From Candidatus Burkholderia verschuerenii (GTDB taxonomy: Bacteria; Pseudomonadota; Gammaproteobacteria; Burkholderiales; Burkholderiaceae): DNA of 39,640 bases. The notes under the pieces were generated by a model. It did no database searches. It was not told the DNA's origin and was given only the letters and a program-made list of their open reading frames with translations. A program made the position numbers and the translations under genes. Within the stretch, counting starts at the first letter, position 1. Every line of letters begins with the position of its first letter. The stretch is taken from the NCBI RefSeq assembly GCF_001189365.1, contig NZ_LFJJ01000027.1, forward strand, positions 1 through 39,640, written 5' to 3'. Below, one piece after another: positions 1 to 8,508 of this stretch.

Positions 1-126
1 CTTCCGTTCGCTGGGCCTGCCGTCGGTCGGTCCAGCGCCGATCAACTGATCCGAACCGCCGTGTACGGACCCGTACGCACGGTGGTGTGGGAGGGGTCGG
101 GCCGCGAGGCCTGCCCCTATCCCGAT
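1..126 (+). mobile_element. 3' end of a group II intron (domains V and VI), inserted in qatA
   Basis: Seen: positions 56-85 fold as a domain V hairpin. CCGCCGTG (56-63) pairs with CACGGTGG (78-85), TACG (64-67) pairs with CGTA (72-75), the loop is GACC, and the two-base bulge is CG (76-77). The triad region reads CGC. It is followed by a domain VI hairpin at 89-123 with a GCGA tetraloop (104-107) and a single bulged A at 119, seven bases before the expected 3' splice site. The element ends in CCCGAT at 121-126, matching the usual terminal A-pyrimidine. An upstream frame (2-49) stops at TGA 47-49 just before domain V, where intron-encoded maturase ORFs commonly end; it could be the tail of that protein, but I cannot recognise it. 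Domains I-IV lie off the left edge. The intron has the same orientation as qatA, so it could be spliced from the mRNA. Confidence 0.82.
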
Positions 127-415
127 GCGCAGCATCCGAACCCTCGCGTCGCCAGCGGCCAAAGCGGCAATTCAATCCATTCCCGCGGGAGAGGCGTCTG
201 GCGTCATGAGAGAGCTTGTCGCCGCGCTTAGGACACGTGCCGACTGGAAAAGCAGGCCGGAGGCTTTTACGGGAGCGCAACTTCTGGCCGAGGCCGACGC
301 CGCGGCAGCGGCAGCGGCGGAGCTCACCGCGTTCCTGTTTGCCCTTCCCGGCCCGCGCGCGCCATGGATGAAAGCAGCAATCGAGGAGAAGGCGTGGTTC
401 AAGGAGGGAGATTAA
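127..415 (+). CDS. qatA: QatA anti-phage ATPase, C-terminal exon (5' part outside window)
   Basis: This is the final ~96 residues of a protein ending at TAA 413-415. The frame can be followed back only to the group II intron boundary at 126/127; upstream it reads intron sequence and hits a stop at 47-49. The text is Ala-rich and ends PWMKAAIEEKAWFKEGD. No P-loop is present, because that lies in the missing N-terminal part. Identification rests on position: it is directly followed by qatB, qatC and qatD, and in known Qat systems the ATPase QatA comes first. Without splicing QatA would be truncated; with splicing it could be intact. The 5' exon would decide. Base composition is slightly less GC-rich than the core genes to the right, as expected for island DNA. 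Confidence 0.6.
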
Positions 416-416
416 G

Positions 417-1076
417 TTGGGAACATCCACATCGAGCAGAGGGGCCAACAACAAAAGCCCATTGGTGCCGCCTTGGGCGGACGTCGACGGCGGCGGGCCG
501 GGGCCAGAGCCAACGCCGAATCGGTTTAAGGGATTTCGCACTTCTCTCGGGCGGTTCGTCTCGAAGGGCGACGGGGGCGACCTGCGGAAAGCCCTTGGGG
601 AATACGCAAGCAGGGCGACAGGCGGCTCCGCAGTCGGGCCGAGGCGTTTCGGCGCGATGGCCCAGGCAGCAGGCGGTCTATACGATGTCTTGGACGGATT
701 TCGCAAAGACAGCGCTGCTCTGCCGATCGACTTGCGCGACCTGGCCGGCCGCTCGACGCGCGAGGCGATCAATGCCATTGTGGAAGCGCTGGTGCCGGAA
801 AATGGCGATGGCGATCGCATTCGCGCTTCGTTGAATGAGGCTCTTTCGAGCTGCCTCGATGGCGAAGAAACGTTCGACTTCGATGCCATCACCGACGAGG
901 TTCTGATGGACGTCATGGTTGCCTATGCGACCCAATGCGTGTTCGAGCAAATCGTGCTGGATTCGGATCGAGCTTTCAACAAGGCCGCCACGCCACAACA
1001 GGCGGAGGAGGCCGAAAAGGCGCTTTTCGAGCTGGTGAGGGCGGTGACGGAGAAGCATATGAGGCCCCCTGCTTGA
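417..1076 (+). CDS. qatB: Qat anti-phage system protein QatB
   Basis: A 219-residue protein starting with TTG at 417, one base after the qatA stop, behind a strong Shine-Dalgarno AAGGAGGGAG (401-410). The first residues, MGTSTSSRG, then LVPPWAD, a Pro/Gly-rich stretch, FRTSLGRFV and ATGGSAVGPRR, are the signature N-terminus of QatB proteins: a disordered lead followed by a helical domain. No enzymatic motif is visible. The biochemical role of QatB in the family is not settled, although it is required with QatA, C and D for phage protection. Close coupling to qatA on the left and a ~90-base gap to qatC on the right fit one operon. The reading frame looks intact. The protein may be somewhat shorter than usual; I cannot measure this here. 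Confidence 0.85.
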   Translation: MGTSTSSRGANNKSPLVPPWADVDGGGPGPEPTPNRFKGFRTSLGRFVSKGDGGDLRKALGEYASRATGGSAVGPRRFGAMAQAAGGLYDVLDGFRKDSAALPIDLRDLAGRSTREAINAIVEALVPENGDGDRIRASLNEALSSCLDGEETFDFDAITDEVLMDVMVAYATQCVFEQIVLDSDRAFNKAATPQQAEEAEKALFELVRAVTEKHMRPPA

Positions 1077-1169
1077 AGACCGGTTGCAAGGCATGACAAA
1101 CGAGCGCATGCAAGCGACTCAAATCGCCGCGACGCGCGAGGTTTGGCGTGAATGGGAGAATTACCAGCC

Positions 1170-2489
1170 ATGATAGAAATCGACGTTCGTCCCGAAGCGG
1201 CAGACCTTCCGCCACCCAACGACCGACGGATTCCGGTGCAGCTCTACGGCGCGAGCGCCGCGAAGGACATGGGCGCAATCGGCGGATCTGTGATCGACCG
1301 GGTCTCTCGCATCGCCGCTCCTTTGGATCACGCGGCGTTTGATTTTTTGTCGCTATCGCTATCGCTTGCGGTCGCGGCCGCCGACACTTTCGCTGATCGC
1401 TCAGAGGCGGCTGACGGATGGGCTCGGGAAATAAATTTGGTGGTGGCGCTGGCTGATCCGGAGCGTTGGCGCCCCGCGCAGTCGCTGCTTGAGAAGGCGC
1501 TGCGCTTCCTTAGCGGCGACCAGTGGTCATTGCGGTTCGTGGAAGGCGGCAGGCCCCTGCCCGCCCCTCGAACGAGAGTTTCCAATAAGCTCGTCTTGGC
1601 GGATTGTCGAAGCGCCTGCTTGTTTTGGGGCGGTCTTGACAGCGCTATAGGCATGCTGGACCTTCGAGCCGAAGGCGAGCGGAGCGTGTTGATCAGCCAC
1701 GCCTACACGCACGACGCGGGTCGCCAGGCGGAGATCCTGAATCGCGCGGGCGGCGCCACGCCGCGGCTTGCTCTGCACGCCAATCCGACAAAACGCTTGG
1801 ATCACAACAATGACGTTCGGATGCGGACTCGCAGCTTCAATTTTTTCGCAATGGGCGCACTGGTCGCCGCCACCCTTTCGAAGAATTATTTGCAAGGGAA
1901 AGCCGTGCCGCTGTATGTCCCCGAAAACGGCTTGATTGCGATTAATTCGCCATTGACGAATCGACGCATTGGCGCGCTCAGCACAAGAACCACGCATCCG
2001 CATTACATGTTGCTCATTCAGCAAGTGTTCGACGCGGTTGGCCTTCCCGTGCGCCTTCACAATCCCTATGCAACGCTGACCAAAGGGGAGATGATTGCCG
2101 AGTGCGCAGACCAAGGCGCTCTGCGCAGTTTCGTTAGCCGGACCGTGTCTTGCGGCAAGTGGAAGCGCTCGGGGATTCAATGCGGAAGATGCGTTCCCTG
2201 TCTGATTCGACGCGCCTCGCTTTATCATGCGGGTTGGGAAGACCAAACCGAATATAAGGCTTCGTCGAAGAATCTTCGCGAAGTGCTCAAAGCAGGCAAC
2301 GATTCGGACGATCTCATGGCCATGATTCTCGCGGCTCGACGGATGGATTCGCGCGACGTTTCATCTTGGATCGCGAAGACAGGGCCTTTGCCGAAGGACG
2401 CCGCGGAGCAGAAGGCGCTTGCGGATGTCGTCTCGCGCGGAATGGCGGAGGTTGCCCAGTATCTGCGGAGCGAGCAGTTGCCTGCATGA
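1170..2489 (+). CDS. qatC: QueC-like protein QatC of the Qat anti-phage system
   Basis: A 439-residue protein counted from ATG 1170, which has GGGAGAA (1154-1160) nine bases upstream. An in-frame ATG at 1152 would add six residues and is also possible behind GAGG at 1138. The C-terminal two thirds resemble QueC, the PP-loop ATPase of 7-deazaguanine (preQ0) synthesis. The nucleotide-binding motif appears as LFWGGLDSAIG. Four cysteines of the QueC-type zinc site lie near the end: SCGKW at 2151 and QCGRCVPC at 2181-2201. In Qat systems this protein is thought to modify a partner or nucleotide rather than make queuosine. Oddity: the PP-loop normally begins SGG, but here codon 1626-1628 is TGG, giving Trp where Ser is expected; TCG would restore Ser with one base change. 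The stop overlaps the qatD start (ATGA at 2486-2489). Confidence 0.85.
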   Translation: MIEIDVRPEAADLPPPNDRRIPVQLYGASAAKDMGAIGGSVIDRVSRIAAPLDHAAFDFLSLSLSLAVAAADTFADRSEAADGWAREINLVVALADPERWRPAQSLLEKALRFLSGDQWSLRFVEGGRPLPAPRTRVSNKLVLADCRSACLFWGGLDSAIGMLDLRAEGERSVLISHAYTHDAGRQAEILNRAGGATPRLALHANPTKRLDHNNDVRMRTRSFNFFAMGALVAATLSKNYLQGKAVPLYVPENGLIAINSPLTNRRIGALSTRTTHPHYMLLIQQVFDAVGLPVRLHNPYATLTKGEMIAECADQGALRSFVSRTVSCGKWKRSGIQCGRCVPCLIRRASLYHAGWEDQTEYKASSKNLREVLKAGNDSDDLMAMILAARRMDSRDVSSWIAKTGPLPKDAAEQKALADVVSRGMAEVAQYLRSEQLPA

Positions 2490-3248
2490 GCGCCATTGTT
2501 GACATGCATTGCCATCTGGATCTCTATCCAGATCCAGTCCGGGCGGTGAAAACTATCGCGGCAAGCAAGGAATATGTTTTGTCGGTGACGACGACCCCGA
2601 AGGCGTGGCGCGGCACGGCAAAACTGGCTGCCGGCTGCCCGCGAATCAAGACAGCGCTGGGGCTTCATCCCCAGCTCGCGAAAGAGCGAAGAGGCGAGCT
2701 CGCGCTTTTTGATCGCTTGCTTCCGGAGGCCCGTTATGTCGGCGAGATTGGTTTGGACGGGCGCCCCGCTTGCGTTTCGAGCTGGAATGATCAGGTCCAC
2801 GTCTTCGAACACATTCTTTCTAGCTGCGCAGACCACGGGGGGCGCATTCTCTCTTTGCATAGCCGCGCCGCGGCCAGCGAAGTGCTGAATAATCTGGGCC
2901 AGCGAAGTGCTGAATAATCTGGAGCGCCACCCGGGCTTTGGGGTTGCCGTCCTTCACTGGTTCTCGGGCTCCCAGCGCGAACTTGCCCGCGCGGTTGAAA
3001 TGGGATGTTGGTTCTCCGTCGGCGCGGCGATGTTGCGCGGCCAAAAAGGCCGAGCGCTTGCCGAGAGAATGCCACCCGATCGTGTGGTGACAGAGACGGA
3101 TGGCCCGTTTGGCGCGACGTCCGGCCGCGCACTGGAGCCAGCAGAATGCGGCGCCGCGATCACCGTTTTGGCCTCCCTTTGGGGTGTTGATGAAGAAGGC
3201 ACCAAGCGCAACATACTGGAGTCGTTTCGAGAGCTTGTGCGCATCTAA
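2486..3248 (+). pseudogene. qatD: TatD-family nuclease QatD, frameshifted by a 25-bp tandem duplication
   Basis: Starts at ATG 2486, overlapping the qatC stop by 4 nt (translational coupling). TatD metal-site motifs occur in order: DMHCHLD near the N-terminus, ALGLHP, GEIGLD, LSLHSR, then in the second frame VLHWFSGS and VTETDGPF. The original frame stops at TAA 2915-2917. The rest continues in another frame (2907-3248). The cause is visible: a 25-bp unit (2873-2897) is repeated exactly at 2898-2922, and removing one copy restores a continuous 245-residue protein reading EVLNNLERHPGFGVAVLHW, close to normal TatD/QatD length. As written the product would be 143 residues and lack two metal ligands. 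It could be a reversible (slippage) switch, a dead gene or an assembly error. Confidence 0.85.
2873..2922 (+). repeat. perfect 25-bp tandem duplication in qatD
   Basis: Two identical adjacent 25-base units, 2873-2897 and 2898-2922, each starting GCCAGCGAAGTG and ending AATAATCTGG. The identity extends one base leftward (G2872 = G2897). Because 25 is not a multiple of three, it shifts the qatD reading frame. Confidence 0.97.
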
Positions 3249-3380
3249 ATTCAGGCACTCGGAAAAACCAAGTGAGCGAAGCCGAGCTAGCGCTTTGCTC
3301 ACATAGGGTCGGTGGCCGAGCGCTGGCGAGGCCCGTCGCAAAGTCTCGCTGAATTGGCGAACGATTCATCGGATTGCCCC

Positions 3381-4903
3381 TCAGGCACGCAGACTCTTGG
3401 ATAGCCAGTCGTTCCACAAGCCAGGCGAATAGCGCAATTGCCACAGATCTAACTCCGCGTAGCGCAGACGCGGCAGGGCGAGCTGGGCGAATTGCGCGGG
3501 GGTGTATTTGGCTTTATAGCGAGAAGCGCCCATGGACTCGGGCTTGTGCCCGATCCATTCGTCGATTTGAACGGGGTTGGCGTCATTGGCGTGCAGAGCC
3601 GTCTCGACGGTGTCGCGGAAGCTGTGAAAGACTTTCCGCCGAGGTCGATGCACTCCGACCTCAGGCAGGTGCTTCTCGTTGAAGTCTCGACTGATGTATT
3701 TCTCGCGCTTGCCCATTGAGTCCATTGGCAGGTGCGGAAACAACCTTGACCCGCCGATGTGGCGGACGTCCTCGGTGTAGTCGAGCAGGCCGATGCGAAT
3801 CAGCTCGGGATGAATCGGAATCGTCCGCGTGGAGTCCGCGTTCTTCGTGCGCGTCGGATTCTCGCCGCGCGGATCGTGAACGATGCGCAAGCACGGAATG
3901 CCGTCGACCGGCTCCAAGTCTTGAAGTCGCAATTGGGCGATCTCATTCGCCCGGGCGCCCGTGAACAAGGCAATAAGCGGCGCCCAGAATTGGTGTGGTC
4001 GTTTGACCCGATTGTATCGGTCCGGCTCGAAAATGAGGCGCAATTCGTCGAGCGTGAAGGCCTCAGCACCGCCTTCGTCGGTTCGCGTGGGCGACGGTCG
4101 CGCGACGCCTTCCAGCGGATTGGGTCCGGCGTGCCGTCCGTTGCCAATCGCCCACTTCATGAACAGTTCGGCAGCGTTGATTTGCGCGCGGACGGTCTTC
4201 GGATGCAACGCCTTGCCGCCGGCCGTCTGAGCCAACAGACCCTCGGCGTAGCGGATGCATTGCGCTCTCGCGATTGAATGAACCATGGCGTCCGGGCCGC
4301 CGACGGCTCGCGCGAAACCCGCCAACGCAGTCGCGTAGGCCTTGCGAGTCGAGCCAGCAAGCGAGCCGAGATGCGACAGCCAAGCCGCAATCGCCTCGTC
4401 AAGGCGCTGAGGGACGTCGACAGGCGGCAGGAGCGAGCGTGGCGCGAGTCCGATCGCGGCCGCCAGCTCGTCTCGCTCGGCCAGTTGCGCCGCGGTTGGC
4501 TGGCCTGCCATGCGCTGGCCGACGCGAACCCGGGCGCGCTCGATCATGCCGGAGAACTCGCGCAGCTCTTCGGCTTCGCGCCCCGGCGTCGTTTCCAAGC
4601 GGTCGGCCGAAACGGAGCCGTCGGCGCCGATGCGGAGGCCTTCCACACGATCAGTTTTCGGATCGAATCCGCGTCAATGCGGTCTGGGTCAAAATGCGCG
4701 GCCAAGCGTTTCGCCTCCTCAATGATCGGACTCATCTTTGCCGATAGATGGTAAGCCAAGAGGCGGGCTGTCGTCGGGCTTTTCGTGTCGAGCGAGCGCT
4801 TGATTTCGGTTTGGCCGAGGGCGGCTCGAAGAGAGGCGGGGAGGACGAGGCGGAAGGAATAAACGCCGTGGCGGGAACGGCGGAGATGGGACGCAAGGCG
4901 CAT
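3381..4903 (-). pseudogene. tyrosine recombinase / island integrase, frameshifted
   Basis: A site-specific recombinase facing away from the tRNA-Met gene, whose 3' end lies ~94 bases upstream of its start. Start chosen at ATG 4903 (GTG 4930 is the upstream alternative). The N-terminal part resembles the SAM-like lead domain of DUF6538-type integrases (MRLASHLRRSRHGVYSFRL, then SLDTKSPTTARLLA). The catalytic domain shows the first Arg in LFTGARANEIAQLRL, HxxR in VFHSFRDT, the second His in EWIGHKPE and the Tyr in SRYKAKY. The N-terminal frame runs out at 4544, and the catalytic frame opens only after a TGA near 4676. A one-base deletion, for example in the A-run complementary to 4655-4658, joins them into ~507 residues. 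A -1 programmed shift is possible but no good slippery heptamer is seen. It presumably integrated the Qat island at the tRNA. Confidence 0.8.
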
Positions 4904-4961
4904 GGGCTCACTCGGTTGAGAGTGGACCACCGCTTTGGACCCCCAGCGCAGCGCTGAAAAG

Positions 4962-4991
4962 AAAAAAGCCCTGACGAATCAGGGCTTTTTT
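4962..4991 (-). terminator. rho-independent terminator after tRNA-Met
   Basis: AAAAAAGCCCTGA (4962-4974), loop CGAA, TCAGGGCTTTTTT (4979-4991). This is a symmetrical stem with A and T tracts on both sides, so it can work in either direction. It lies 5 bases past the tRNA 3' end and ~60 bases upstream of the integrase start. Confidence 0.85.
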
Positions 4992-4996
4992 GCATT

Positions 4997-5073
<77 letters not shown>

Positions 5074-5085
5074 AACAGAAGCGAA

Positions 5086-5114
5086 ATTCTGGAGACCGCC
5101 GATGCCCCTGTCAA
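5086..5114 (-). promoter_or_regulatory. sigma-70 promoter of tRNA-Met
   Basis: On the minus strand a consensus -35 TTGACA (5114-5109), a 17-base spacer and CAGAAT (5091-5086) as -10. Transcription would start ~5-8 bases before the tRNA 5' end at 5073. Confidence 0.65.
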
Positions 5115-5154
5115 CCCCTTTCGCGCGATTTCCTTAAAATCATCGCGAAAGGGG
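5115..5154 (-). terminator. stem-loop between the MFS gene and tRNA-Met
   Basis: A perfect 11-bp inverted repeat, CCCCTTTCGCG (5115-5125) and CGCGAAAGGGG (5144-5154), with a further short GATTT/AAATC pairing in the loop. It lies 14 bases past the MFS stop, so it probably ends that transcript, although no long T-tract follows. Confidence 0.5.
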
Positions 5155-5168
5155 AGAAGGACGGCCGT

Positions 5169-6829
5169 TCAGTCCTCGTGATACACGTTCGACTTGCGCG
5201 TGTCCTTCACGAACAGCATGCCGATCACGAAGGTCGCCAGCGCGATCACGATCGGATACCACAGCCCCGAGTAGATATCGCCCCGGGCTGCGACGATCGC
5301 GAACGCGGTGGCCGGCAGGAAGCCGCCGAACCAGCCGTTGCCGATGTGATACGGCAGCGACATCGACGTATAGCGGATCCGCGCCGGGAACATCTCGACC
5401 AGCATCGCCGCGATCGGGCCGTAGACCATCGTCACGAAGATCACGAGGATGGTCAGCACGACGATCGCCATCGGCCAGTTGATCTGCGCCGGATCGGCCT
5501 TCGCCGGATAGCCCGCGCTCTTGAGCGTGCCGGCCAGCGTCTTGTCGAAGGTCGCGCTTTGCGCTTTCGCGTCGGCGGCCTTGCCGTCGTAAGTGTTCAC
5601 GACCGTTTCGCCGACCTTGATCTGCGCCAGCGTGCCCGCCGGCGCCGCGACGTTCTCATAGTTCAGGCCGGCTTTCGACAGCGCGCTCTTCGCGATATCG
5701 CATGACGACGGAACTTCGACGTGCCGACCGGATTGAACTGGAACGAGCACTCGTCCGGATTGGCGATGACGACGATCGGCGACTTCTGCGTCGCGGTTTC
5801 CAGCGCTGGATTCGTGTAATGCGCCAGCGCCTTGAACAGCGGGAAGAAGCTCAATGCCGCGATCAGGCAACCCGCCATGATGATCGGCTTGCGTCCGATG
5901 CGATCCGACAGCGAGCCGAAGAACACGAAGAACGGCGTGCCGATCAACAGCGCCACGGCGACCATGATGTTCGCGCTGGTGCCGTCGACCTTGAGCGTCT
6001 GCGTGAGGAAGAACAGCGAGTAGAACTGGCCCGTGTACCACCAGACGACCGCCTGACCGGCCGTCAGACCGAACAGCGCGAGCAGCACGATCTTCAGGTT
6101 CTTCCATTCGTCGAACGCTTCGGTCAGCGGCACTTTCGACGTCTTGCCTTCCGACTTGATGCGCTCGAACACCGGCGATTCATGCAGCTTCATCCGAATC
6201 CACACCGACACCGCGAGCAGCAGAATCGACACGAGGAACGGGATGCGCCACGCCCATGCGCCGAACTGCTCTTCGCCGGTGATGGTGCGCACCGCGAGAA
6301 TCACGATCAGCGAGATGAACAGGCCGAGCGTCGCCGTGGTCTGAATCCACGCCGTCCACGCGCCGCGCTTGTTCGATGGCGCGTGCTCCGCGACATAGGT
6401 CGCCGCGCCCCCGTACTCGCCGCCGAGCGCGAGACCCTGAAGCAGCCGCATCGCGATGAAGATGACCGGCGCGGCAATCCCGATGGTCGCGTAACCCGGC
6501 AAAAAGCCGATCAGAAACGTCGACAGACCCATGATCACGATGGTCACGAGGAACGTGTACTTGCGCCCGACCATATCGCCGAGCCGCCCGAACACGATCG
6601 CGCCGAACGGACGCACCGCGAAGCCCGCCGCGAAGCCGAGCAAGGTGAAGATGAAGCCCGCCGTCGGATTGACGCCCGAGAAGAACGTCTTGCTGATGTA
6701 GATGGCGAGCGATCCCGCCAGATAGAAGTCGTACCACTCGAAGACCGTGCCCAGCGACGACGCGAAGATGACCTTTCGTTCCTCCGCTGTCATCGGCGCG
6801 TGGGAAATGCGCCCCTCAACCGTAGCCAT
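5169..6829 (-). pseudogene. MFS transporter, metabolite:H+ symporter (MHS) family, frameshifted
   Basis: An inner-membrane proton-coupled transporter of the ProP/KgtP/ShiA type; the substrate cannot be read from the sequence. Start ATG 6829 has AAGGAG upstream. Family motifs: SSLGTVFEWYDFYLAG at the first helix, GRLGDMVGRKYTF in loop 2-3, LLQGLALGGEYGGAA in helix 5, and GSLSDRIGRKPIIM in loop 8-9. A long soluble insert (about residues 350-440) between late helices is a known feature of one Burkholderiaceae subgroup. The frame is lost between 5704 and 5720: FNPVGTSKF is in one frame, while SSCDIAKSALSKAG and the last three helices are in another. Restoring one base gives ~553 residues. As written the product lacks its last helices and should be inactive. 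Confidence 0.85.
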
Positions 6830-7060
6830 GAATCGTCTCCTTTTCGTCCTTGATGTCTTGGATATTCGGCTCCGTCGGCTCGCGCGCGCGAACCGGTGGA
6901 ACGATTATTGGAACGAAAACTTACGGCGTTCTGACGTGTGCCAATCTGTTGCCGTCAGAATACGTTGAAGCATCGAGCGGACAACATACTGCTTCGTGCG
7001 TCTAACGCATAATGAATTTCGCTCAACGGAGCCGAATTTGCAATCCGAACAAAACTGACG

Positions 7061-8504
7061 CTAGGGTTTGTCCCGGCTAGGATAAACCCGCTGCAGGCTG
7101 ACGCGGACCAGCGTTCCGGCCAGTCGCGGCGCTTCCTGATACACGTGATCCTCGATGGCGAGCGCGCCGCCGTGCATCGTCACGATCTCCTTGACGATAG
7201 CAAGGCCCAGACCGCTGCCGTCGCCCTCGCGCCCGAGAATGCGATAGAACCGCTCGACCACGCGCTCGCGCTCGGCGGGCGGAATGCCGAGCCCGGTGTC
7301 TTCCACTTCCAGATGCACGGTGTCGATGTCGTGTTCTTTCGTCCGCACGCGCACCGTGATGCGCCCGCCGCGCGGCGTGTAGCGGATTGCGTTGTCGATC
7401 AGATTCGACAGCATTTCACGCAACATCACGACATTGCCTTCCACTTCGATCGGATACGGCGGCTCCTCGTAACCGAGGTCCATGCCCTTGGCGAGCGCCG
7501 CCTGCACCCAGTCGCGCACGGCGGATCGCGCGAGCGTCGTCAGTTCGATGCGCGAAAAGATTTGTCCCGTGGCGCGATTCTCCGCGCGCGCCAGCGCCAG
7601 CAATTGCGTGACGAGCCGCGCCGCGTGCTCCGAACTCGTCGCGATCTGTTCGAGCGAGCGCTGCACGTCCATCGACACATCCTGACGCAGCGCGAATTCC
7701 GCCTGCATGCGCAAGCCAGCGAGCGGCGAGAGATCGTCCGGCCGCTGTGCGCGGATATTCGACTGCAACGCGTGCAGCGGCGCGAGCCCGCGCGACAGCC
7801 CGAACCACACGAGGATGATCGCGAGCGGCAGGATCACGAACTGCGGCAGGATTACGCCCTTGATGATGTCGTTGGCGAGCTGGCTGCGCTTGTCGAGCGT
7901 TTCGGCAACTTGTACGAGCACCGGCTGCGTGCTTTCGGGATCGCGTCCGGGCGCGAGTCCCGGCAGATCGACCGTCGTATAGGCGACGCGGATATTGTTG
8001 CCGCGCAGCACATCGTCCCGAAACTCGACGATGCCTGCCTGCGGCCGGTCGTCCTCGTGCGGCAAGGGCATGTCGCGATCGCCGCCGACCAGTTCGCCGC
8101 GCGTGCCGAGCACCTGAAAGAACACGCTGTCGACGTTGTCGGCGCGCAGGAAATCGCGCGTGGCGTCCGGCAGACGCAGTTCGGCGACGCCGTTGACCGG
8201 CTGAATCTGCCGCGCGATCACGTAGGCATCGGCTTCCAGCGCGCGGTCGAACGGCCCGTTCGCGATGGATTTGGCGACCAGATACGTCACCGCGATGCTC
8301 ATCGGCCAGAGCAGGAGCAGCGGCGCGAGCATCCAGTCGAGAATCTCGCCGAACAGCGAGCGCGGATGCGTCTCGGTATCCGGCTCCAGTTCGTCTGGCG
8401 GCGCGAACGGATTGGCGTAGCGGGCGTCGCGCAGCGCGTCGGAATCGGCGCGCTTCCGGGCGATTCGACGACTCGCGCGATTCGGTGGAAGCGGGCGACG
8501 CCAT
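7061..8504 (-). pseudogene. sensor histidine kinase (TctE/QseC type): N-terminal frameshift and lost H-box
   Basis: Partner of the response regulator; its ATG (8504) lies 4 bases after the regulator stop. It has a 2CSK_N-type sensor: transmembrane helix LAPLLLLWPMSIAVTYLVAK, a periplasmic domain, a second helix LPQFVILPLAIILVWFGLS, and a full HATPase domain with N-box (MLSNLIDNAIRYTP), G1 (DTGLGIP) and G2 (GSGLGLAIVK). Two defects are seen. First, the start frame (MASPASTESRESSNR) and the kinase frame (KRADSDALRDARYANPF) differ; dropping one C of the run complementary to 8458-8460 joins them. Second, DDLSPL runs directly into AGLRMQAEF (7714-7733). In this family about 40-45 residues lie between, including the ADAAHQ-R-TPL box with the phosphoacceptor His. 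No other H-box is present. An in-frame deletion between CGCCGCTCG repeats is the likely cause. Confidence 0.82.
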
Positions 8505-8508
8505 GCGC

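Noticed and set aside
1..229. An open frame reading LIRTAVYGPVRTVVWEG and onwards, resembling a protein
   Set aside because: It is translated intron RNA: the same bases form domain V and VI hairpins with the expected bulged A, and no start or domain supports a protein.
2907..3248. A separate small TatD-like gene starting at GTG 2907
   Set aside because: It is the second half of qatD, displaced by the 25-bp duplication; it has no ribosome site and only the last metal-site motifs.
5169..6107. A second transporter gene overlapping the MFS ORF
   Set aside because: Only its C-terminal part is real; the start is an out-of-frame shadow of the first ORF. One frameshifted gene explains both.
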